Below, one piece after another: positions 1 through 10,839 of a stretch of 64,000 nt of DNA. Under the pieces are notes generated by a model. The model had not been told where the DNA came from. It did not search any database and saw only the letters and a program-made list of their open reading frames with translations. The position numbers and the translations under genes were made by a program. Location of the stretch: contig NC_133122.1 in assembly GCF_033568475.1 (NCBI RefSeq), positions 66,301,442-66,365,441 on the forward strand, given 5' to 3'. Source of the stretch: Henckelia pumila. Taxonomy: Eukaryota > Streptophyta > Magnoliopsida > Lamiales > Gesneriaceae. Every line of letters starts with the position of its first letter. The stretch's first letter is position 1.

Positions 1-245
1 ATGAAATAATGCTTAGTGAAATTATCCTTAAATATATAATAATATTTAAGAAAAATTTTATTTAAGATGTTTAGATGATGATATAAACTATTAATTAATA
101 TAAAATATAAATTCTAATTTAAATTAATAAATAATAATATTAATAATAAAAGTGAGTGGATTTAGTATTTTTGTTATTAATTCATTATTTTATCATTAAA
201 ATCATTTACTTATTTTACAAAGATAATAATAATAATAATAATAAT

Positions 246-300
<55 letters not shown>

Positions 301-1450
301 TTGAGTTTAGTGATATTTGTTAATATATCTTTAATTTGTCATCAAATGCTTTTGTAGTAGAAGGTTTTTTTTATTATCATATATATCATATTATTAATAT
401 ATTGGATTTATTGATAATTATTTTTAAAACTATTTTTTAACTATTGCAGAAATATAACATTTATTATGAAAATTTAATTTGATATAATTTTGAAAGTTTT
501 AGTGCAAAATAAATGGAGTAATTGATAAATTAATAATCAACATATTAAATATTATTTAAGTGTTTAAAACATAGACTAATTTTTATAGAAAACGATGAGG
601 TGATAATCATAGTATTTAAGTTTTTTTATAAAAAAAAACTTTTTTATGAATTTTTATTTTAATTTTATATTTTTCTATGTTAAATGGATCATATTAATTT
701 AATAAATAATTACAAAAGGATTATATATATTTAAAAAATTGAAAATTTCAAATATAAGATAATAAATGACAAAAAAAGGTTAGCAACTTAACAATTCTAG
801 TTATTATGTTATTTGTTAATTATGAACACTAATTTCATATATTATTTTATTTAAATAATTATTCATATGTTTTGATTTCTTATTGTCTTTTGCCATTTAA
901 TATTTTGAGTCAATGTTTTGAGCATTTTTTTCACCACTTTATACTTTCATCTATATATAATTTTGTACTCAATGTGCTAAATATTTTTCTAAGGTGTCTT
1001 ATTTTTTGCTTATGGTATATTCATGGTTTTAAGTTATATATAGATTTATGAGTCAATATTTTTTTAAAATTAGATAATATATTTTATTATTAGTTTTATT
1101 TTTAATTCAATTATACAGCATAAAATAAGGGATTTTACGTGTGGAATACGTGCATTTTTACTAGTTTTAAGAAAACTCGAAAAGACCTAAATTTAGTTGG
1201 TTGCCTTGAGTATGTGTGGGAAAATTTTGTATGGACCTCTTCTTCTGTTTATGATGTTATGAGATGATTGGTGAAAGGATAGTAGATGCGATATGGATGA
1301 TTGTAAATTAATTTTACAGCATGACATACCGATAGATACTTGGTATATATATAGGTATAGAAAGTGCTGAATGAGATTAATTAAAAGCTGTGCTTGATAA
1401 GCACATGAAATAGATCATGTTTTGAGGGATGAGTTGCTTTACACATGCAG
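1..1450 (+). other. First intron (partial) of AGT2-like copy 1
   Basis: This AT-rich stretch matches the intron between exons 1 and 2 of copy 3 (23547-25023) almost base for base, so it is intron rather than intergenic DNA, and the first exon of copy 1 must lie upstream of the window. It ends with an acceptor (ATGCAG at 1445-1450). It holds a compound AAT/AAC microsatellite and, near 1155, a CTAGT preceded by ACGTGC-type sequence that resembles a worn Helitron 3' end. No coding sequence is visible. Confidence 0.85.
223..300. repeat. Compound (AAT)n(AAC)n microsatellite
   Basis: About eight AAT units run directly into about eighteen AAC units. The paralogous site at 23770-23872 has more units, so the tract has changed in length since the segment was duplicated. 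Confidence 0.95.
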
Positions 1451-3362
1451 GTCAATATAGTTCACGGCAAGATGCAATACTTATTTGATGAGAATGGGCG
1501 GAGATATGTCGATGCTTTCGGCGGTATTGCGACAGTGTGTTGTGGCCATTGTCACCCTGATGTGGTTAAAGCTGTTACGGATCAAACCAAAAGTTTGCAA
1601 CACTCAACTATTCTGTATCTGAATCATGCAATTACTGATTTTGCTGAAGCACTAGCTTCCAAGCTGCCTGGAGATCTCAAGGTACATAATATACTTTGTC
1701 TTTTTCACTATAGGTCGTCAATGCGTCTGGTGGCTCTTTTTCCATTAGCCATCTCTATCTTCTGTCACAGCTTATGACCGAACCGTTGTAATCAGAAAAA
1801 TATGATGTGAAGAAGGAATATTATTGATGTAATGGGATTGACGATGCAGGTTTTTTTCTTCACGAATTCTGGGACGGAGGCGAATGAGCTAGCAATGATG
1901 ATGGCTCGATTATACACAGGATGTCATGATATCATATCCCTCAGAAACGCGTACCATGGAAATGCAGGGGGGACCATGGGAGCCACCGCGCAAAGTAACT
2001 GGAAATTCAATGTTGTCCAGGTACAAGCAACATGTATCATATTGATAATTGGAACTTTTTTGGAATAACTCATTGAATCATGTAAATGCTTAGCTATATT
2101 TCAAAAAGATTTTTTGATATATAGTATGTTCTCATCAACAGAGTGGAGTTCACCATGCCGTAAATCCAGACCCCTATAGAGGTTCCTTTGGTGCAGATGG
2201 TGAAAAATATTCGAGAGACGTTCAAGATTTGATCCAGTTTGGAACTTGTGGTCATGTAGCTGGTTTTATATCTGAAGCAATCAGGTAGCTACTCTCTTGA
2301 AGCTTCTTAATAGGAAAACATACTATTTATTACTTGAATGGTTTAATTTCTTTTCATGCACAACAGGGTGTAGGTGGGATCGTCGAGTTAGCTCCAGGTT
2401 ATTTGCCTGCTGCATACCATAGCATAAGAAATGCAGGGGGACTATGTATTGCGGATGAGGTTCAGTGCGGATTTGCCCGCACTGGAAGCCATTTTTGGGG
2501 ATTTGAGTCCCATGATGTTGTGCCTGATATAGTCACAATGGCTAAGGTTGATTTGAATGTCTTCAATTTTGTCAAGTGAACAACCCTTAAGCTGCATTTA
2601 AAGATAATTCTTGTTTCTTGCTTATTGGATTGTAGGGCATAGGCAACGGAGTTCCCCTCGGAGCCGTAGTAACTACTCCAAAGGTAGCTGAAGTCTTGAC
2701 CCGAAGAAGTTACTTCAACACGTTTGGAGGAAACCCCGTCTGTACAGCAGCTGGACTTGCTGTTCTAAGAGTCATTGACAGAGAAAACCTTCAAGAAAAC
2801 GCACATGTAGTTGGTTCTTACCTAAAAGATCGCCTCAATTCTCTCAAATCCAAACATGAAAGTAAAGATGTCCTTTTTATCGTGTAATTTCAAGTTTTCA
2901 CTGCTCCTAGTACGTTTTCTTGACATTTCATACCTGAATACATAGTAATTGGTGATGTGAGGGGAAGAGGATTAATGCTTGGGGTTGAACTGGTCACGGA
3001 TCGCCAACTGAAGACCCTTGCGAAGATGGAAATTCTTCAAGTGATGGAGCAAATGAAAGGTACCTCGTTTTCTGTCCCTTCCTAAGTCTATTCGTGCAAT
3101 GAAACACAACTATTTCCAATGGTGATAAGATTAAATTTGAGTGTCAAGATATGGGAGTACTCATCGGCAAAGGAGGCTTCCACGAAAATGTTTTCAGAAT
3201 TACACCTCCACTCTGCTTCAGTAGAGATGATGCTGGTAAATGACAATAATTCCAGCTAATACTTACATGATGTTTGTTTATACTTTACTGATGTAATTGT
3301 TATTTGTTCATGAGACAGACTTTGTTGTGGATGTAATGGACCTTGCAATGACCAAATTTTAA
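1451..3362 (+). pseudogene. Alanine:glyoxylate aminotransferase 2-like, copy 1 (exons 2-9, broken)
   Basis: The family is PLP-dependent class III aminotransferase; plant AGT2 homologues are mitochondrial or peroxisomal alanine:glyoxylate or beta-alanine/pyrimidine-catabolism enzymes. Exons inferred from GT-AG borders, reading frame and comparison with copies 2 and 3: 1451-1681, 1850-2020, 2142-2284, 2367-2546, 2636-2861, 2946-3059, 3149-3235, 3319-3362 (stop TAA). Visible motifs: SGTEAN (PLP phosphate binding), ADEVQ (cofactor aspartate) and TMAKGIGNG, in which the lysine should form the Schiff base, at the exon 5/6 border. Exon 4 is 143 bp against 144 in the other copies: one A is missing at about 2281, giving a frameshift before the catalytic lysine. 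Exon 1 is outside the window. I infer a pseudogene unless another splice donor rescues the frame or the deletion is an assembly error. Confidence 0.85.
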
Positions 3363-3639
3363 ACAGGGCCATCAAGTTCTACTGAATCCTTTGCTTCTTC
3401 AATGATGACTTTTGTCGATTAATATTTGACTGTTAATCAAGCATCCTGTGTACCATAGTTCCTCATGCATATCTTCTAATGTCTTCCTTCGTTTTCACGT
3501 TTATGTTCTTGTTCTCGTGATCAGAAATATATGACAGTAACAAGTTAATAGATACCAAAATATTAAAGTTGTATAAATTTAATAATATTTATTCATAACA
3601 ATATGTGAACAAAAAGAAAGATGAGGAAAAAAAAAACAA

Positions 3640-4025
3640 TGTTGAGAAATGAATTTGGAACTAACTTAATCCCAAAAACTAACTCAAGGGGGAGGTTTGC
3701 TTTTGTCTATATATTAAACTCTCAAACTATTTATCCAACCGATGTTAGTTTATATATTAAAGTCTCGGGCTATTTACCCGACCGATATGGACAAACTAAC
3801 ACACAACACACATCTCTCACTCCTAGGAATGAAACGACTCTCAACCAATGTGTGGGACAAACTAACACACCAACACACCCATAGGAATGAAATGACTGGA
3901 GCGTAGAGTCATTAACGAGTGACCCAACTATGGGACAGATGACTCAATTATGGGTGGTCCAACACATAACGGTGGGTCTGATCTCTGATACCATGTTAAG
4001 AAATTGACTTGGACCTATCTCAACC
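3640..4025 (-). mobile_element. TRIM retroelement, copy in unit 1 (interrupted)
   Basis: A miniature LTR element in reverse orientation. The left LTR is 3640-3801 (162 bp, TGTT...AACA). The right LTR begins at 3994 with TGTTAAGAAA and is directly preceded by TCTGATACCA, the reverse complement of an initiator-Met tRNA binding site. The spacer is short and has no coding capacity. The right LTR is cut at 4026 by a hAT-type element. A close copy lies at 42420-43416. The unit-1 flank (3600-3639) matches 42381-42419, so the TRIM was present before the segment was duplicated. Confidence 0.75.
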
Positions 4026-4296
4026 CAGTGTTCTAAATGGAGGTCGAGGCGGCCGCTTAGGTGGTAGGCGGCCCTCAAACGCCCCTCCTTGGCATTAGGC
4101 AGCCTCTTCAGACGGCCCCAAGCTGTCCGGCGGGTGAGGCGGGCGAGGCGGCAGTGGTGGGCGCTCGAACGGGTGAGGCGGCCAAAGCAGTCAATAAATT
4201 TTAAATTTCAGTCAAAATTCAAAGTCAACTAAATTTAAAAATCTAATCAAAGTCTACCGATTTTAACACCTTAGTTACTTGAAAACACTACTCACT
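4026..4296. mobile_element. Left part of a hAT MITE, truncated
   Basis: Starts with CAGTGTTCTAAATGG, the same terminus as the complete element at 42806-43376, and follows it to about 4296. There the sequence changes, within a T tract followed by CACTATAGG, into intron 2 of aminotransferase copy 2. The right half and right terminal repeat are absent. It is much richer in GC than its surroundings in its first 130 bp (repeated GGCGGCC and GGCGAGGCGG motifs). Confidence 0.8.
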
Positions 4297-5968
4297 TTTT
4301 TTTTTCACTATAGGTCGCCAATGTGTCTGGTGGCTCGTTCTGCATTAGCCATCTCTAGATTCTGTCACAGCTTATGACCGAACCGTTGTAATCAAAAAAA
4401 TGTGATGTGAAAAAGGAATGTTATTGATGTAATGGGATCGACGGTGCAGGTTGTTTTCTTCCCGAATTTTGGGACGAAGGCGAATGAGCTAGCAATGATA
4501 ATGGCTCGATTATACACAGGATGTCATGATATCATATCCCTCAGAAATGTGTACCATGGAAATGCAGGGGGGACCATGGGAGCCACCGCGCAAAGTAACT
4601 GGAAATTCAATGTTGTCCAGGTACAAGCAAGATGTATCATATTTATTATTGGAACTTGTTTTGGAATAACTCATTGAATCATGTAAATGCTTAGCTATAT
4701 TTCAAAAAGATTTTTTGATATATAGTATGTTCTCATCAACAGAGTGGAGTTCACCAAGCCGTAAATCCAGACCCCTACAAAGGTTCCTTTGGTGCAGATG
4801 GTGAAAAATATGCAAGAGACGTTCAAGATTTGATCCAGTTTGGAACTTCTGGTCATGTAGCTGGTTTTATAACTGAAGCAATATAGGTAGCTACTCTCTT
4901 GAAGCTTCTTAATATGAAAACATACTTTTTATTACTTGAATGGTTTAATTTCTTTTCGAGCACAATAGGGTGTAGGTGGGATCCTCGAGTTAGCTCCAGG
5001 TTATTTGCATGCTGCATACCATAGCATAAGAAATGCAGGGGGACTATGTATTGCGGATGAGGTTCAGTGCGGATTTGCCCGCACTGGAAGCCATTTTTGG
5101 GGATTTGAGTCCCATGATGTTGTGCCTGATATAGTCACAATGGCTAAGGTTGATTTGAATGTCTTCAATTTTGTCAAGTGAACATCCATCCCTTAAGCTG
5201 CATTTAAAGAAAATATTTGTTGCTTGCTTATTGGATTGTAGGAGATTGGCAACGGAGTTCCCCTTGGAGTTGTAGTAACCACTCCTTAGGTAGCTGAAGT
5301 CTTGACCCGAAGAAGTTACTTCAACACGTTTGGAGGAAACCCCGTCTGTACAGTAGCTGGACTTGCTGTTCTAAGAGTCATCGACAGAGAAAACCTTCAA
5401 GAAAACGCACATGTAGTTGGTTCTTACCTAAAAGATCGCCTTAATTCTCTCAAAGCCAAACATGAAAGTAAAGATGTCCTTTTTCTCATGTAATTTCAAG
5501 TTTTCACTGCTCCTAGTACGTTTTCTTGACATTTCATACCTGAATACATAGTAATTGGTGATGTGAGGGAAAGAGGATTAATGCTTGGGGTTGAACTAGT
5601 CACAGATCGCCAACTGAAGATCCCTGCGAAGATGGAAATTCTTCAAGTGATGGAGCAAATGAAAGGTACCTCGTTTTCTATCCCTTACTAAGTCTATTCG
5701 TGCTATGAAACACAACTATTTCCAATGGTGATAAGATTAAATTTGAGTGTCAAGATATGGGAGTACTCATCGGCAAAGGAGGCTTCCACGGAAATGTTTT
5801 CAGAATTACACCTCCACTCTGCTTCAGTAGAGATGATGCCGGTAAATGACAATAATTCCAGCTAATACTTACATGCTGTTTGTTTATACTTTACTCATGT
5901 AATTGTTATTTGTTCATGATACAGACTTTGTTGTGGTTGTAATGGACCTTGCAATGACCAAATTGTGA
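4297..5968 (+). pseudogene. AGT2-like aminotransferase, copy 2 (exons 3-9 only, broken)
   Basis: Begins inside intron 2, so exons 1-2 are missing. Exons: 4450-4620, 4743-4886, 4969-5148, 5242-5467, 5552-5665, 5755-5841, 5925-5968 (stop TGA). All splice borders and exon lengths match copy 1, but there are two in-frame stops: TAG at 4884-4886 (last codon of exon 4) and TAG at 5287-5289 in exon 6. Key residues have also decayed: the PLP loop reads NFGTKAN instead of NSGTEAN, and the residue after the catalytic lysine is Glu instead of Gly. It is clearly non-functional and the most diverged of the three copies. Its downstream flank is interrupted at 6200 by the Helitron-like insertion. Confidence 0.92.
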
Positions 5969-6279
5969 ACAGAGCCATCAAGTTCTGCTGAATCCTTTGC
6001 TTCTTCAATGATGACTTTTGTCGATTAATATTTGACTGTTAATCAAGCATCCTGTGTACCATAGTTCCTAATGCATATCTTCTAATGCCTTCCTTCGTTT
6101 TCACGTTTATGTTCTTGTTCTCGTGAACAGCAATATATGACAGTAACAGGTTAATGGATACGGGATACCAGAATATTTAAATTGTATAAATTTAATGATA
6201 CTAGTCATAACGCACGTGACAACATTTTAATTGATTTTATCGTATTCTCATAAAATATGAGAAGAGAATTATTTTAATT

Positions 6280-6830
6280 GAATACAACATTTTAATTTAT
6301 TTTAATCATATTTCTAAAGTTATTCAAAACAAAATATGAGCAAAAAATTATAGATATAAAATATTTTTACCATCTATTTATAAATCATAAAAGTTGTGTA
6401 TTTATTTTTTGACTCATTAAATATTTCAAAATTTTAATTGATTTTCATCGAATTTCTAAAGTCATTCTAAAGAAAACACGAGAAGAAAGTTATAGATATA
6501 AAATATTCCTACCATTTATTTTTTTTATAAATCATTTACATTGTGTATTTATTTTTTGACTCATTAAATATTTCAATATTGTAATTGATTTTCATAATAT
6601 TCCTAAAGTCATTCTAAAGAAAAAATGAGACGAAAACTATAGATATAAAATATTTCTACCATCTATTTTTTATAATCATTTAATTTGTGTATTTATATTT
6701 TGACTCATTAAATATTTCAGCATTTTAATTCATTTTCATCATATTTTTAAAGGCATTCTAAGAAAAACACGAGAATAAAATTATAGATATAAAATATTTC
6801 TACATCTATTTTTTTAAAAAAATAGTGTTG
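6280..6830. repeat. Tandem repeats of about 145 bp
   Basis: The phrase TTGACTCATTAAATATTTC recurs at about 6409, 6555 and 6700, with matching ATAGATATAAAATATT and TTTTAATTGATTTTCATC blocks between, giving a period of 145-146 bp and roughly 3.7 diverged copies. They lie immediately inside the 3' end of the Helitron-like insertion. Confidence 0.8.
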
Positions 6831-8297
6831 AATTTTCTAAATGAAGCATTCTTATTTTAATAGTTACTAGGTGATGTGCACATAGAGTTTGCATGTGTGC
6901 AAGATAATAAATTAATATCATGTAGTAATGTCATTAAATTACAACATAATTAGTTAGTTATCACAATGTCGAATTTTTGATTAGAATATTTATTAGATTT
7001 CTAGCTAAAACTAAAAATTAAATTAAATTGTGCACAAAATTTTACCTCTACCATAAAAAAATGATGGATTTAAGAAGAGGGTTGCAGTTAAACTAATGAG
7101 TTGAAAACTATCTCATAGTAATGTCTTGAGCACAAAATTTTACTTCTACCATAAATTAATATCATGTAGTAATGTCTTGAAATTATAGTATAGCTAGTTA
7201 GTTTTCACAATGTCGACATATTTTCTCGTGAAAAATGTGAATAAAAAAGCAAAGTTTTACAATTGTGAAATAAAAATTTTGCCATTTTATTCTCCACTTT
7301 ATGTAAGACCATATAAAATACATATGGATATAAGAGTAAAATTCAAATGTTAGTTAGAGTATAAAAGTAAATATATATTTCTATTATATATAATATAAAT
7401 GAATATATAAATGACTTTAACCGAATTGCAATTAGTGGATCTTAATTGCATATTAACTAAATATTTCGACATTGTCTACGCTCATTTAATTTTAAAAAAA
7501 AACATCTCAAATTTTATTTATATTACTACTATAATATTTCAAGAAAAATAGCGACGTAAAGCCAAAAGACCTAAGTTTTAAAGTTTAGAACTTTTCAAAA
7601 ATAAAAAAAATTATTTCATTTACCTATGAGAACTATTAAATAAATTATAAAACTTATTTTAATATTACAATATGATTTTATTTTGAATTAAATAATTAGA
7701 ATTTGAATTTTATTTGGTTATTTCTTTAGTATTTAAAATAGCGACGGGAAATCAAGAGACACAATTTTAAAATTTAAAACTTTTCAAAAATAAAAAATAT
7801 ATTATTTCATATACTATGAGAACTTTTAAATAAATGATAAAAATTATTTTAATAGTGCTATAGAATTTTATTTTGAATTAAATAGAATTAAAATTTTATT
7901 TGGTTATTTTTTTAGGATTTATTTTTTGATAAATTTATTTTTATATTTTAACAATTCATTACAAAAAAATTATTGAAAATAGTTAAAACACAAATGAAAT
8001 AATAAAAATTAGAAGTTAAATAATTTAGTAATTTCATGATTATATTTTTGTATACCATCAATTTTTATTTTAATTGTGAATGAATGAAAAAAAATTCTAT
8101 GGGGAAAATTTTTCAAATTGTGAAATAACAAGTTTGTTATTTTTATTCTGTAGTTTTGTTTTTTCGATTGAAAATAGTTTGAGATATAATTAAATATAAA
8201 AATGAGATATTGGTTGGAACATAAAAGGAAGAAAAAAAATCTGGTTTATGTCTTTATGACTTGCTAATAACTATATTGATTAATAACAACAATGATA
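6831..8297. repeat. AT-rich DNA with ~186-bp degenerate modules
   Basis: No gene is visible. From about 7553 the sequence contains two related modules (7553-7738 and 7739 onward) that begin TAGCGACG, include AACTTTTCAAAAATAAA and end in an AATTTTATTTGGTTATTT block. The same module reappears at 9298 after the repeat at 8298-9300, so that repeat interrupted the array. Around 6848 an ACTAGGTGATGTGCAC sequence resembles a minus-strand Helitron 3' end, but I could not match a partner. Confidence 0.6.
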
Positions 8298-9300
8298 AGA
8301 TCGGTTGAAAGTGTAGAGAGGGGGGTGAATATACTTTCAAACAGTTTAGTATAAAATAATTGAACTCGATCGGTTTAGTGACTGAGTTCTAGGCTTATCT
8401 TAATGTCTGATGTAATTTGACAAACAAGAATAAGTGCGGAAATATGTCAAATTACAGATTTGAACGCTGAGTGATTATCAGTTTAGGTTAGGTGATGATA
8501 GTTGGTAAACTGAAATAACGCAAGAAAATGTTTATGGATGTTCGGAGATTTCAAATACTCCTACGACACCCCTTCTTCCTCCTCGAAAGGATATCACTAG
8601 AAAACTTTGAATTTTACAAGCAATTTGCAAAACCCCGATCCAGTTTAGGACTTAAACACTGCCTAAACAGAACTCCTAGTATAAAAACTCAGTTTTAGTC
8701 TTAGACTGATGATAGAACATAGATGAATACAACTCGAAATCCTTAGCACAAAATTGATCCTTCTATGATCAGAATAACACTTCGACGTTTGTGCTTCGAG
8801 TTCTTTTATCAATTCTTGAGCATGTAAGACTTTGAATATTCTCGCAAAATAGCAGAAATTACAGAGCGTGAGAGAGCTCCTTTGTTCGATCAAGATCTCT
8901 ATTTATATCATTGGATTGTTAACGGTCATAAATTCAAATTGAATCTTCAGATAGAGTTTTGAATTATTCCCGTTGGATTTGTCACTATCAACAACAGATT
9001 CTGGAGCCGACATTGCCCTTTGCATCGCGGCACTACCTTCTGCAGAGTGTGTCAGAGTACGAAAGAACTTATCCAAAAGTGGCGAGGTAGTAGACTGGTG
9101 AGGGTAAACTGATGAAGTCAGTTTAGCGAGTGTAAACTGATGAAGTCACTTTAGCATCTTCGGCCAGTTGAGCGCGGTGATTGAGCGTGAAGTAGTTTAG
9201 CTCCATATATATCAGTTTAGCGCTTCTTAGTTACTTGATTAGTTTGACCTTCTTTTAATCTTTGTAATTGTAAACACCAAAACTAAATTTCTCAACAAAC
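8298..9300. repeat. Dispersed non-coding repeat, copy A
   Basis: Moderately GC-rich relative to its surroundings. It shares ATGTTTATGGATGTTCGGAG, a CACCCCTTCTTCCTC block, CACTAGAAAACTTTG and AACTCCTAG-type phrases in the same order with 12765-13775. It contains repeated GTAAACTGATGAAGTCA phrases (about 9107 and 9130). It splits a repeat array and ends near CTCAACAAAC. I do not recognise its transposon class and see no credible ORF. Confidence 0.65.
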
Positions 9301-9403
9301 GGGCAGCCAAGAGACATAATTTTAAAGTTTAGACATTTTCAAAAATAAAATAAAAAAATTATTTCATATATTTATGATGACTATTAAATAAATGATAAAA
9401 AAA

Positions 9404-10685
9404 TTATTTTAATAGTGTTATAGAATTTTATTTTAGAATTAAATAATTAGAATTAACATTTGAATTTTATTTGGTTATTTCTTTAAGATTTATTAATTTT
9501 TTGAGAATTTTATATTTATACTTTAGCAATTCATTAAAAAAAATTATTGAAACAGAGTTAAAACACGGATGAACTAATAAAAAATTAGAATTTAAATAAT
9601 TTAGTAATTTCATGATTATATTTTTGTTTACCATCAATTTGTATTTGAATTGTGATTGGAAGGTAAAAATTTTCAAATTGTGAAATAAAAAGACTTTGTC
9701 GTTTTTATTCTATATAATATTTTACTGGATTGAAAATATTTTGGGATATAAATGTAAAAAAAAATATTAGTTGGGGCATAAAAGGAAGAAAAAAAATGTG
9801 GTTTATTCATTTAAATGATGAGTTACTGTTACGATATATTTTCATTTGAGATTATGCATGATTCCAATACAACAAAAATGTAATTAATCATGGTACGAAC
9901 ATTTATATATTATGATGATTTATGAGACCTATTGATCTAGTTATCAAAAAATTTTATGAAATCCTGTTTAAGTTATATTTCATTATTTTTATTACAACAA
10001 AATTAATCATGATAGTAAATTATAAAAGCATATTAATGATTATTTTATTTTAATAGTGTTATAGAATTTTATTTTAGAATTAAATAATTAGAATTAACAT
10101 TTGAATTTTATTTGGTTATTTCTTTAAGATTTATTAATTTTTTGAGAATTTTATATTTATACTTTAGAAATTCATTAAAAAAAATTATTGAAACAGAGTT
10201 AAAACACGTATGAACTAATAAAAAATTAGAATTTAAATAATTTAGTAATTTCATGATTATATTTTTGTTTACCATCAATTTGTATTTGAATTGTGATTGG
10301 AAGGTAAAAATTTTCAAATTGTGAAATAAAAAGACTTTGTCGTTTTTATTCTATATAATATTTTACTGGATTGAAAATATTTTGGGATATAAATGTAAAA
10401 AAAAATATTAGTTGGGGCATAAAAGGGAGAAAAAAATGTGGTTTATTCATTTAAATGATGAGTTACTGTTACGATATATTTTCATTTGAGATTATGCATG
10501 ATTCCAATACAACAAAAATGTAATTAATCATGGTACGAACATTTATATATTATGATGATTTATGAGACCTATTGATCTAGTTATCAAAAAATTTTATGAA
10601 ATCCTGTTTAAGTTATATTTCATTATTTTTATTACAACAAAATTAATCATGATAGTAAATTATGAAAGCATATTAATGATTATTT
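9404..10685. repeat. Recent tandem duplication, 641-bp unit x2
   Basis: Units at about 9404-10044 and 10045-10685 are nearly identical; I see only a few single-base differences (for example around 9568 versus 10209). The unit is AT-rich and non-coding. The 69-codon open frames on the minus strand at 9467-9676 and 10108-10317 are simply the same AT-rich stretch twice. An older, more diverged relative of the first part of the unit lies at about 7840-8140. Confidence 0.88.
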
Positions 10686-10810
10686 TATTATTTCAATTGA
10701 TTTTAGTAATTAATAACTCAAATTTATGATTTAATTATGAAAACGTGAAAATCCACTAAATATAATTATAAAAATAAATAAATAAATATATTATATAAAT
10801 AATATGTCAA

Positions 10811-10838
10811 TACGTGCATCGCACGTGTTGTTTACTAG
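10811..10838 (+). mobile_element. Helitron-type 3' terminus (hairpin + CTAG)
   Basis: TACGTGCATCGCACGT forms a stem of about 6-7 bp with a 3-base loop, followed after about ten bases by CTAG and then T at 10839. This is the textbook 3' end of a plant Helitron, on the plus strand, opposite to the enclosing insertion. The matching 5' TC end was not identified. Confidence 0.55.
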
Positions 10839-10839
10839 T

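Noticed and set aside
1130-1165. Helitron 3' end in aminotransferase intron 1 (ACGTGC...CTAGT, also near 24740)
   Set aside because: No proper hairpin and no empty-site comparison; too weak to call, although a decayed end is possible.
3621-3884. 87-codon frame, with a sister at 42386-42664
   Set aside because: Covers the TRIM LTR and spacer; conservation is due to duplication of the element, not to coding.
6280-6830. CRISPR-like array
   Set aside because: The repeats are long, diverged, contiguous units without spacers, in a plant nuclear context; they are tandem satellites.
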